Below are positions 1 through 5,545 of a stretch of 5,701 nucleotides of DNA, in pieces. This DNA is from Pseudomonadota bacterium (GTDB taxonomy: Bacteria > Pseudomonadota > Gammaproteobacteria > Burkholderiales > Burkholderiaceae_C). The notes under the pieces were generated by a model. It was not told the origin of the DNA and did not search any database. It worked only from the letters and a program-made list of their open reading frames with translations. The position numbers and the translations under genes are program-made. The stretch is from positions 1 to 5,701 of the forward strand of contig JAUPTP010000181.1 in NCBI GenBank assembly GCA_030918015.1, read 5' to 3'. The first letter of the stretch is position 1. Each line of letters starts with the position of its first letter.

Positions 1-1
1 G

Positions 2-508
2 GAATGCGAGGCGCTCAAGCGCGTGCGCAACGACATGGGCCTGACCAACGTCGAGATCATGGTGCCCTTCGTGCGCACCCTGAAGCAGGCCGAGCGCGTC
101 GTCGACATGCTGGCCGAGCAGGGCCTCAAGCGCGGCCAGAACGAGCTGCGCCTGATCATGATGTGCGAGATCCCGAGCAACGCCATCCTGGCCGAGCACT
201 ACCTCGAGTTCTTCGACGGCATGTCGATCGGCTCGAACGACCTGACGCAGCTGACGCTGGGTCTGGACCGCGACTCCGGCCTGGAGCTGCTGGCGGCCGA
301 CTTCGACGAGCGCGATCCGGCGGTCAAGGCGCTGATCGCGCGCGCCATCGCCGCCTGCCGTGCCCGCGGCAAGTACATCGGCATCTGCGGCCAGGGCCCC
401 AGCGACCACCCGGACTTCGCCGACTGGCTGGCCCAGGAAGGCATCGTGTCGATCTCGCTGAACCCCGACACGGTGGTCGACACCTGGCAGCGTCTGGCCA
501 AGCGCTGA
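2..508 (+). CDS. ppsA: Phosphoenolpyruvate synthase, C-terminal part (5' end outside window)
   Basis: PEP synthase (pyruvate, water dikinase) converts pyruvate and ATP to PEP, AMP and phosphate in the cytoplasm. It is the entry to gluconeogenesis from pyruvate, lactate or acetate. The visible 168 residues are the end of the C-terminal PEP/pyruvate-binding TIM barrel. They include MCEIPSNA (codons from about 161), the PEP-utilising enzyme signature DGMSIGSNDLTQLTLGLDR, and GICGQGPSDHPDF. In the last of these, the cysteine at 386-388 matches the catalytic acid/base cysteine of the family. The C-terminus SLNPDTVVDTW is specific to PpsA rather than to PTS enzyme I or pyruvate phosphate dikinase. 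The frame is open from base 2, so the gene begins upstream; the GTG at 23 is internal. The TGA is followed 27 bases later by a strong terminator, so this gene ends its transcript. The identification is very secure. Confidence 0.97.
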   Translation, partial: ECEALKRVRNDMGLTNVEIMVPFVRTLKQAERVVDMLAEQGLKRGQNELRLIMMCEIPSNAILAEHYLEFFDGMSIGSNDLTQLTLGLDRDSGLELLAADFDERDPAVKALIARAIAACRARGKYIGICGQGPSDHPDFADWLAQEGIVSISLNPDTVVDTWQRLAKR

Positions 509-535
509 GCGCCGGTCGCCGTCGCCCCGCGATCT

Positions 536-565
536 GGGGCCCGTCCGTGAGGGCGGGCCCCTTTT
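536..565 (+). terminator. Intrinsic terminator after ppsA
   Basis: The 11-bp stem pairs 536-546 with 551-561. All pairs are Watson-Crick except one G-T at 544/553. The loop is GTGA and the stem is followed by TTTT at 562-565. This is a classic Rho-independent terminator and separates ppsA from the transporter genes. Confidence 0.92.
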
Positions 566-669
566 CCGTGTCCGGAGCCCGGACTTGATCCATCTCCAAC
601 TCGGTGTCACCCCCGTGGCGCCTCGGGGCTGCTTGCGCGCACAATTCACGCCAGAGGTGACCTGACGTG

Positions 670-942
670 ATGGATGAGACGAGGAGCGCGATGACGGCCA
701 CGCGCTACTGGCGCAGCGTGCGGCTGTGGACCGTGCTGGGCCTGCTGCTGTGGTTCGGGGTCACCTTCGGCGTGTCGTGGTGGGCGCCGGTGCTCGATGC
801 CTGGCGCATCGGCAGCATGCCGGCCGGCTACTGGTGGGCCACGCAAGGCGCGATCGGGGTGTATCTGCTGATCATCGTGGTGCACGGGCGGGTGATGGAT
901 CGCCTGGAGCGCCGTGAATCGGCGCGTGCCCCCGCGCCATGA
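670..942 (+). CDS. Small subunit of a sodium:solute symporter (DUF4212 / TIGR03647 type)
   Basis: This is a 90-residue inner-membrane protein with two hydrophobic helices, about residues 18-38 and 54-71, and a basic C-terminal tail. The YWR motif before helix 1, the LLLWFGVTFGVSWWA core and the GYWWATQG...VYLLIIVVHGRVMDRL second half match the small partner protein found next to VC_2705-type symporters. Its function is not established; a role in assembly or gating of the large subunit is inferred from constant pairing. Three starts are possible: GTG 667, ATG 670 and ATG 691. GAGGTGA at 654-660 serves the first two, and GAGGAG at 681-686 could serve the third, which would leave 83 residues. 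I chose 670 without strong conviction. The stop overlaps the next start in ATGA (939-942), which implies translational coupling and fixed stoichiometry. No convincing promoter is visible in 566-666. Confidence 0.9.
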   Translation: MDETRSAMTATRYWRSVRLWTVLGLLLWFGVTFGVSWWAPVLDAWRIGSMPAGYWWATQGAIGVYLLIIVVHGRVMDRLERRESARAPAP

Positions 943-3065
943 GGGATCCTGTCGGACCGACGTCCGAGGAAACCCGGCTTTTCACCCGCACGCTGAACCG
1001 GCGCTACGGGCTCTACACGCTGGGCGTGCTGGTCTTCGTGGGCCTGCTGTCGGCGCTGGAGCAGGCGGGCTGGCCGCGCAGCTGGATCGGCGGCACCTTC
1101 CTGATCGCCACGGTGGCGGTCTATGCCGCGATCGGCCTGATGTCGCGCACCACCGACGAGTCCGAGTACTACGTCGCCGGCCGGCGGGTGCCGGCCATCT
1201 ACAACGGCATGGCCACGGCCGCGGACTGGATGTCGGCCGCCTCCTTCATCGGCACGGCCGGCGTGCTCTACCTGCAGGGGTTCGCGGGGCTGGCCTACAT
1301 CCTGGGCTGGACGGGCGGCTACTGTCTGGTCGCGCTGCTGCTGGCGCCCTACCTGCGCCGTCTGGGCTACTTCACCATTCCCGAGTTTCTCGGCGCCCGC
1401 TATGGCGGCACCTGGCCGCGGCTGGTCGGCGTGGCGGCCGTGACGGTGGTGTCCTTCGTCTACGTGGTGGTGCAGATCTACGGCGTGGGCCTGATCACCT
1501 CGCACCTGACCGGCTTCAGCTTCGAGATCGGCATCTTCGTCGGTCTGGGGGGCGTGCTGGTGTGCTCGTTCCTGGGCGGCATGCGCGCGGTCACCTGGAC
1601 GCAGGTGGCGCAGTACATCATCCTGATCATCGCCTACCTGACCCCGGTGGTGTGGCTGTCGCTGAACCAGACGGGCAGCGCCTTTCCGCTGTTTTCCTAC
1701 GGCCAGCAGCTCGCGCATGTGTCGCTGCGCGAGCAGATGCTGCAGGACGATCCGGCCGAGCTGGCGGTCATCCGCCAGCTCGAGGTGCGTGCGGCCGACG
1801 CGCGCTACAAGCTCCAGGACGTGCGTCAGGCCATGGCCGACGATGTCGAGACCCTGTCGGCGCAGGCGCGCGCCCTGCAGGCGGCCGAGGCGCCGCCGTC
1901 GCGCATCCAGCAGATCGAGCGCCGGCTGCTGACCCGGCCGCAGACCGAGGAAGAGGCCCGCCGGGCCTACCAGCGCGACTACGAGCAGGCGACGCAGCGG
2001 GCCCGGCCGCTGGGCGGACTGCCGCCCCAGGCGCAGCCGGTGGTGGCCGGCGATCCGCGCGGCGACGCGCAGCAGCGGCGCGACTACGAGCAGGGGCGGC
2101 GCAACTTCCTGGCGCTCGTGCTGTGCCTGATGCTGGGCACCGCCGCGATGCCGCATGTGCTGACGCGCTACTACACCACGCCCTCGGTCAGCGAGGCGCG
2201 CCGCTCGGTGGGCTGGTCGCTGTTCTTCATCGCGCTGCTCTACCTGGCGGCGCCGGCGCTGGCGGTGATGGTCAAGTACGAGGTCTTCACCAACCTGGTC
2301 GGCTTGCCCTTCGATCAGCTGCCGGGCTGGATCCGGCGCTGGTCGAAGCTCGATCCCTCGCTGGTCTCGGTCGAGGACATCAACGGCGATGGTCTGCTGC
2401 AGCTGGCGGAGCTGCATCTGGGCGGCGATGTCATCGTGCTGGCCGCGCCCGAGATCGGTGGCCTGCCGCTCGTGGTGACCTACCTCGTGGCGGCTGGCGG
2501 GCTGGCCGCGGCGCTGTCGACCGCCGACGGGCTGCTGCTGACCATCTCCAATGCGCTGTCGCACGATCTGTATTTCCGTTTCATCAATCCCCAGGCCCCG
2601 GCCATGCGTCGGGTGATGCTGTCCAAGTTCCTGGTGCTGGTGGTGGCGCTGGCGGCGGCCTTCCTGGCCTCGATGCGCTTTGCCGACATCCTGCAGTTCG
2701 TCTCGGCGGCGTTCTCGCTGGCGGCGGCGGCCTTCTTTCCCGCGCTGGTGCTGGGCATCTTCTGGCAGCGGGCCAATCGGGTCGGCGCCGTGCTGGGCAT
2801 GCTGACCGGTCTGGGGGTCTGCGTGGTCTACATGGTGACCAACCACGAGGTGCTGCGGCGCATGTTCGGCATCACCCGCGCCCTGGAGGACTGTCGCTGG
2901 TGGGGCATCGATCCTGTGGCTTCCGGGGTGTTCGGCGTGGTGGCGGGAGCCGCGGTGCTGGTGCTGGCCAGCCTGCTGACCCCCCGGCCCGGCCCTGAGC
3001 AGCAGGCGGTCATCGCGAAGATGCGAGATCCTCTTTCAGGCCGGGGCGGATCCGGTGTATACTGA
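939..3065 (+). CDS. Sodium:solute symporter, ActP-like VC_2705 subfamily (TIGR03648 type), with a large extramembrane insert
   Basis: This 708-residue sodium-coupled transporter of the SSS family has the LeuT fold and sits in the inner membrane. I count about 14 hydrophobic segments. Diagnostic parts are YYVAGRRVPAIYNGMATAADWMSAASFIG (residues about 77-105, split as YYVAGRRVPAIYNGM and ATAADWMSAASFIG), GGMRAVTWTQVAQY, GTAAMPHVLTRYYTTPSVSEARRSVGW, and AALSTADGLLLTISNALSHDLY. The last is the sodium-site helix and resembles acetate permease ActP. The protein is clearly longer than ActP, which is about 550 residues. The excess lies mainly between hydrophobic segments 7 and 8 (residues about 255-388): a Q/R/E/A-rich, probably helical stretch. 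Residues 480-491 (bases 2376-2411) form a perfect EF-hand-type loop, DINGDGLLQLAE. ATG 939 overlaps the small-subunit stop, so translation is probably coupled. The substrate is unknown; acetate, pyruvate or another monocarboxylate is the best guess from homology and from neighbouring ppsA. No terminator follows, and the next promoter overlaps the stop codon. Confidence 0.95.
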   Translation: MRDPVGPTSEETRLFTRTLNRRYGLYTLGVLVFVGLLSALEQAGWPRSWIGGTFLIATVAVYAAIGLMSRTTDESEYYVAGRRVPAIYNGMATAADWMSAASFIGTAGVLYLQGFAGLAYILGWTGGYCLVALLLAPYLRRLGYFTIPEFLGARYGGTWPRLVGVAAVTVVSFVYVVVQIYGVGLITSHLTGFSFEIGIFVGLGGVLVCSFLGGMRAVTWTQVAQYIILIIAYLTPVVWLSLNQTGSAFPLFSYGQQLAHVSLREQMLQDDPAELAVIRQLEVRAADARYKLQDVRQAMADDVETLSAQARALQAAEAPPSRIQQIERRLLTRPQTEEEARRAYQRDYEQATQRARPLGGLPPQAQPVVAGDPRGDAQQRRDYEQGRRNFLALVLCLMLGTAAMPHVLTRYYTTPSVSEARRSVGWSLFFIALLYLAAPALAVMVKYEVFTNLVGLPFDQLPGWIRRWSKLDPSLVSVEDINGDGLLQLAELHLGGDVIVLAAPEIGGLPLVVTYLVAAGGLAAALSTADGLLLTISNALSHDLYFRFINPQAPAMRRVMLSKFLVLVVALAAAFLASMRFADILQFVSAAFSLAAAAFFPALVLGIFWQRANRVGAVLGMLTGLGVCVVYMVTNHEVLRRMFGITRALEDCRWWGIDPVASGVFGVVAGAAVLVLASLLTPRPGPEQQAVIAKMRDPLSGRGGSGVY
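1973..2094 (+). repeat. Pair of 17-bp in-frame direct repeats within the symporter insert
   Basis: The 17-mer GCGCGACTACGAGCAGG occurs at 1973-1989 and again at 2078-2094. The copies are 105 bases (35 codons) apart and in the same reading frame, so both encode RDYEQ. They lie inside the hydrophilic insert and flank its proline-rich part. This could be a remnant of an internal duplication or chance in biased sequence. Confidence 0.6.
3035..3063 (+). promoter_or_regulatory. Probable sigma-70 promoter of the rpsF operon
   Basis: TATACT at 3058-3063 matches the -10 consensus at five of six positions. Seventeen bases upstream, TTCAGG (3035-3040) is a weak -35 (three of six). The -10 runs into the TGA of the symporter (3063-3065). 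Transcription would begin near 3069-3071 and give a leader of about 70 bases. Support comes from position: no terminator or other AT-rich element lies between the symporter and rpsF. Read-through from the transporter genes is also possible. Confidence 0.6.
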
Positions 3066-3081
3066 TCGGCTTTTCCCCTTG

Positions 3082-3105
3082 CTGCACCCGTGACAGACGC
3101 TGCGG
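3082..3105 (+). promoter_or_regulatory. Leader hairpin resembling the S6:S18 autoregulatory binding site
   Basis: The rpsF leader can fold with 3082-3086 (CTGCA) against 3101-3105 (TGCGG, one G-T pair). An asymmetric internal loop follows (CC at 3087-3088 opposite C at 3100), then CGT (3089-3091) pairs with ACG (3097-3099) around the loop GACAG. The result is a CC(C)G element in a bulge between a stem and a hairpin. This is the described character of the mRNA motif by which the S6:S18 complex represses its own operon in many bacteria. I fitted the fold by eye; both helices are short, and a competing hairpin, TGCGG/CCGCA (3101-3118), exists. Confidence 0.4.
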
Positions 3106-3141
3106 GGCGGCTTCCGCAACAGGAACCCCCAAGGAGTTGGA

Positions 3142-3504
3142 ATGCGTCATTATGAAATCGTCCTGCTGGTCCACCCGGACCAGAGCGAGCAGGTTCCGGC
3201 CATGCTCGAACGCTACAAGGGCCTGGTGACCGCTTCGGGCGGCCAGGTTCACCGTGTCGAGGATTGGGGCCGCTTCCAGCTGGCTTACCTGATCAACAAG
3301 CTGGCCAAGGCGCACTACCTGTGCCTGAACATCGAATGCAGCAAGGAAACCCTGGCTGAGATCGAGACCGGCTTCCGCTTCAACGATGCCATCCTGCGTC
3401 ACCTGACGGTGCGCCGCGACAAGGCCGAGACCGGCCCGTCGTCGATGATGAAGCGCGTCGAGAAGGAAGAAGCGCGCAAGTCCCAGCAGGAGGCGAGCGC
3501 CTGA
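3142..3504 (+). CDS. rpsF: 30S ribosomal protein S6
   Basis: S6 binds the central domain of 16S rRNA on the small-subunit platform as a partner of S18. The 120-residue product opens with [21 protein letters not shown] and continues with [15 protein letters not shown] and [11 protein letters not shown], all typical S6. The C-terminal tail after residue 95 is lysine/glutamate-rich and of variable type. AAGGAG at 3131-3136 lies five bases before ATG 3142, so the start is firm. It is the first gene of rpsF-priB-rpsR-rplI. One oddity is that the usual WGRRxLAYPI segment reads [10 protein letters not shown] here, with Phe at residue 45 and Leu at 50. Arginine and leucine codon choice is more biased than in the symporter, as expected for a highly expressed gene. 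Confidence 0.98.
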   Translation: MRHYEIVLLVHPDQSEQVPAMLERYKGLVTASGGQVHRVEDWGRFQLAYLINKLAKAHYLCLNIECSKETLAEIETGFRFNDAILRHLTVRRDKAETGPSSMMKRVEKEEARKSQQEASA

Positions 3505-3539
3505 TTGCCGGGCATTGACGCCTGCCGCGCCCGACCGCG

Positions 3540-3845
3540 ATGAACCAGCTTGTCCTGCAGGCCACCGTCGTCGAGCGCGCTGCGCTGCGCCACACCCCCG
3601 CCGGTCTGCCGGCGCTCGATGTCCGCCTGGCGCATGCCTCGCAGGTCGAGCATGCCGGATCGCCTCGACAGGTTGCGCTGGAAATCCACGCGACCGCCAT
3701 CGGCGAGGCGGCAGGACGGTTGCAGCTGCTGCAAATCGGTCAGGAAGCGCTCTTCCGGGGTTTCCTCGGCAAGCAGCGCAGCGGCCGTGGCGTCATGTTC
3801 CACATCAGTTCGTTCGAATCCGTTCCTCACACATCCGCACCGTAA
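3540..3845 (+). CDS. priB: Primosomal replication protein N (PriB), single-stranded DNA-binding OB-fold protein
   Basis: PriB helps PriA reload the replicative helicase at stalled forks. The 101-residue product has the expected size (about 104 in E. coli) and the Ssb-like OB-fold pattern. This comprises an opening [31 protein letters not shown], seen as [15 protein letters not shown] then [16 protein letters not shown], a central strand [13 protein letters not shown], and a final strand [12 protein letters not shown]. The position between rpsF and rpsR is the standard one and strengthens the call. Its start is the first ATG after an in-frame TGA at 3516-3518, 35 bases downstream of the rpsF stop. 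I see no Shine-Dalgarno sequence before it, which suggests weak initiation or dependence on translation of rpsF. That fits a protein needed in far smaller amounts than its ribosomal neighbours. Confidence 0.95.
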   Translation: MNQLVLQATVVERAALRHTPAGLPALDVRLAHASQVEHAGSPRQVALEIHATAIGEAAGRLQLLQIGQEALFRGFLGKQRSGRGVMFHISSFESVPHTSAP

Positions 3846-3847
3846 TC

Positions 3848-3854
3848 AGGAGGT
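3848..3854 (+). promoter_or_regulatory. Consensus ribosome binding site that fixes the rpsR start
   Basis: AGGAGGT lies four bases before ATG 3859. The rpsR reading frame stays open far upstream through priB, so this site, not frame length, identifies the real S18 start. Confidence 0.9.
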
Positions 3855-3858
3855 CCTC

Positions 3859-4143
3859 ATGCCCCCGCCGCGCAGCAAGTTTTCCAAGGGCCGCAAGGTC
3901 AAGCGCAACCAGCAGTCGCTGCTGTTCAAGCGCAAGCGTTTCTGCCGCTTCACCGTCGCCGGTGTCGAGTCGATCGACTACAAGGATCTCGACATCCTGC
4001 GCGACTTCGTCGGCGAGAACGGCAAGATCACGCCGGCCCGTCTGACCGGCACCCGCGCGATCTACCAGCGTCAGCTGACCACCTCGATCAAGCGCGCCCG
4101 TTTCCTGGCGCTGCTGCCGTACAGCGACCAGCACAAGGTCTGA
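3859..4143 (+). CDS. rpsR: 30S ribosomal protein S18
   Basis: S18 sits on the platform of the small subunit and pairs with S6. The 94-residue product has a core of KRFCRFT (Cys29), [26 protein letters not shown] and [20 protein letters not shown], all diagnostic. An N-terminal extension of about 20 basic residues ([18 protein letters not shown]) precedes the part equivalent to the shorter E. coli S18, as is common in betaproteobacteria. The frame is open back to about 3550, overlapping priB. The consensus Shine-Dalgarno at 3848-3854 and the start of family similarity place the initiator at 3859. The gene is 13 bases from priB and 13 bases from rplI, which indicates one operon. Confidence 0.98.
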   Translation: MPPPRSKFSKGRKVKRNQQSLLFKRKRFCRFTVAGVESIDYKDLDILRDFVGENGKITPARLTGTRAIYQRQLTTSIKRARFLALLPYSDQHKV

Positions 4144-4156
4144 GAGGAGAAACGCG

Positions 4157-4609
4157 ATGCAAGTGATCCTGCTCGAAAAGGTCGCCAATCTGGGCGTGCT
4201 GGGTGATGTCGTCAAGGTCAAGGACGGCTATGCCCGCAACTTCCTGATCCCGACCGGTGCCGCACGCCGTGCCACCGAGAAGGCCATCAAGGAATTCGAA
4301 GTCCGCCGCGCCGAACTGGAAAAGGCCCAGGCTGACAAGCTGGCCGCTGCCCAAGTGCAAGGCGAGAAGCTGGCTGGCAAGACCGTGTCGGTCACCCAGA
4401 AGGCCGGCGTCGACGGCCGTCTGTTCGGCTCGGTGACCAACGCCGACATCGCCGAAGCGCTGAAGTCGCAAGGCGTCGAGATCGTCAAGGCTCAGGTTCG
4501 CCTGCCGAACGGCCCGCTGAAGGTCGTTGGCGAACACGCCGTGTCGATCGCGCTGCACCACGATGTCGTGGTCGACGTGACCGTCGCCGTGGTCGGCGAA
4601 ACCGACTGA
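4157..4609 (+). CDS. rplI: 50S ribosomal protein L9
   Basis: L9 binds 23S rRNA near the L1 stalk with its N-terminal domain and extends from the ribosome through a long helix. The 150-residue product is full length. The N-domain carries the L9 signature [20 protein letters not shown] (residues about 15-34). A long connecting helix (about 41-75: [20 protein letters not shown] then QVQGEKL) leads to the C-domain with [17 protein letters not shown] and an [12 protein letters not shown] ending. GAGGAG at 4144-4149 lies seven bases before the ATG. Its arginine codons are CGC or CGT with no CGG, unlike the symporter, consistent with high expression. This is the last gene of the operon, followed by a terminator. 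Confidence 0.98.
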   Translation: MQVILLEKVANLGVLGDVVKVKDGYARNFLIPTGAARRATEKAIKEFEVRRAELEKAQADKLAAAQVQGEKLAGKTVSVTQKAGVDGRLFGSVTNADIAEALKSQGVEIVKAQVRLPNGPLKVVGEHAVSIALHHDVVVDVTVAVVGETD

Positions 4610-4633
4610 TTCCGGTCTTCCGGAACTCTGCCC

Positions 4634-4660
4634 AGAAAGGCCGGCTTTGCCGGCCTTTCT
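4634..4660 (+). terminator. Intrinsic terminator after rplI
   Basis: A perfect 12-bp stem pairs 4634-4645 with 4649-4660 around a TTT loop. The right arm ends in CTTTCT and is followed by TGCTTTCTG, a broken T-rich tract. The G+C core flanked by AAA/TTT is typical of Rho-independent terminators. It closes the ribosomal operon 24 bases after the rplI stop. It leaves only 39 bases before folP. Confidence 0.88.
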
Positions 4661-4699
4661 TGCTTTCTGCCCCTGAATTCCTGCCCTGGACTTCACACC

Positions 4700-5545
4700 A
4701 TGACCCGTTCAGAGGACGCGCCGGTCTGGCGCACCACCCGCCATGCGATCGACCTGGGGCGCGTGCGCGTCATGGGCATCGTCAATGCCACGCCGGACTC
4801 CTTCTCCGACGGCGGGCGTGCCCTGCAGGCGTCGCTGCAGCATTGCGAGACGCTGCTGGCGCAGGGCGCCGACATCCTCGACATCGGCGGCGAGTCGACC
4901 CGCCCGGGCTCGCAGCCGGTGCCCGAGGACGAGGAATGGGCGCGTGTGGCGCCGGTGCTGCGCCATGCGCTGACGCTGGGCGCGCCGGTGTCGATCGACA
5001 CCTGCAAGGCTGGCGTGATGCAGCGTGCGCTGGATCTGGGCGTGGACATCGTCAACGACATCGCGGCGCTGCGGGCGCCCGGGGCGGTCGAGGCGGTGGC
5101 GTCGCATCCCTCGTGCGGCCTGTGCCTGATGCACATGAGCGGCGAGCCGCGCACCATGCAGCTGGCCCCCCGGCATGACGATGTCGTCGCCGAGGTGGCG
5201 GCCCATCTGGCCGGCCGGGTCGCCGAGCTCGGGCGCCGTGGCGTCGCGCGCGAGCGCATCGTGCTCGATCCGGGCATCGGCTTCGGCAAGCGGGTCGAGG
5301 ACAACTTCGCGTTGATCTCGGGGCAGCGCGCGTTGCTGGCGCTGGGCCTGCCGGTGTTGGCGGGCTGGTCGCGCAAGTCGTCGCTGGGGGCCGTCACGGG
5401 GCGGCCGGTCGGCGAGCGGCTGGCCGCCAGCGTGGCCGCCGCCCTGGCGGCCGCCCATTGCGGTGCCCGGGTGGTGCGCGTGCACGACGTCGCCGAGACG
5501 GTCGATGCCCTCCAAGTGTGGAGCGCGGCCGGATTGCTTCCCTGA
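4700..5545 (+). CDS. folP: Dihydropteroate synthase
   Basis: DHPS condenses 6-hydroxymethyl-dihydropterin pyrophosphate with p-aminobenzoate to 7,8-dihydropteroate in folate synthesis, and is the target of sulfonamides. The 281-residue product has normal length and every expected motif: MGIVNATPDSFSDGG (25-39), DIGGESTRPGS (61-71), SIDTCKA (98-104), VNDIAAL (118-124), CLMHMSGEPRTMQ (142-154), LDPGIGFGK (189-197), GWSRKSSLG (222-230) and RVHDV (260-264). Residues matching the E. coli active site (Asn29, Asp100, Asn119, Asp190, Lys226, Arg260, His262) are all present, so it should be active. ATG 4700 is the best start, leaving a 24-residue lead before the first motif, but no clear Shine-Dalgarno precedes it. 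It lies 90 bases after rplI, beyond the terminator, so it needs its own promoter or read-through. I found no good promoter. In many relatives I recall folP between ftsH and glmM. Confidence 0.97.
   Translation: MTRSEDAPVWRTTRHAIDLGRVRVMGIVNATPDSFSDGGRALQASLQHCETLLAQGADILDIGGESTRPGSQPVPEDEEWARVAPVLRHALTLGAPVSIDTCKAGVMQRALDLGVDIVNDIAALRAPGAVEAVASHPSCGLCLMHMSGEPRTMQLAPRHDDVVAEVAAHLAGRVAELGRRGVARERIVLDPGIGFGKRVEDNFALISGQRALLALGLPVLAGWSRKSSLGAVTGRPVGERLAASVAAALAAAHCGARVVRVHDVAETVDALQVWSAAGLLP

Noticed and set aside
585..598. FNR/ANR-like site, TTGAT then four bases then CTCCA
   Set aside because: The second half matches only three of five positions, and no -10 element lies at the distance such a site would need.
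616..636. Sigma-54 promoter before the transporter pair (TGGCGC followed by TTGC)
   Set aside because: The GG and GC elements do not have the required 10-base spacing in any pairing I tried.
828..2846. Antisense open frame of 672 codons opposite the symporter
   Set aside because: Its product is a run of His, Gln, Arg and Gly without domain character, as expected from the complement of a G/C-ending codon bias. The + strand gene has clear family motifs throughout.
914..2998. Second + strand frame of 694 codons inside the symporter
   Set aside because: The product is Ala/Gly/Arg-rich low-complexity sequence, a shifted reading of a GC-rich gene.
3041..3055. Hairpin terminator at the end of the symporter (CCGG / CCGG, and CGGATCCG)
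   Set aside because: The four-base stem has no T-tract right after it and lies within the coding sequence.
3550..3858. Possible 100-residue N-terminal extension of S18 or a frame overlapping priB
   Set aside because: S18 similarity and a perfect ribosome binding site both place the start at 3859. The upstream part is Ser/Arg/Cys-rich shadow sequence of priB.
4647..4678. folP promoter with TTGCCG as -35
   Set aside because: The -35 falls inside the rplI terminator, and the hexamers 16-18 bases downstream (for example CCCCTG) are not credible -10 boxes.
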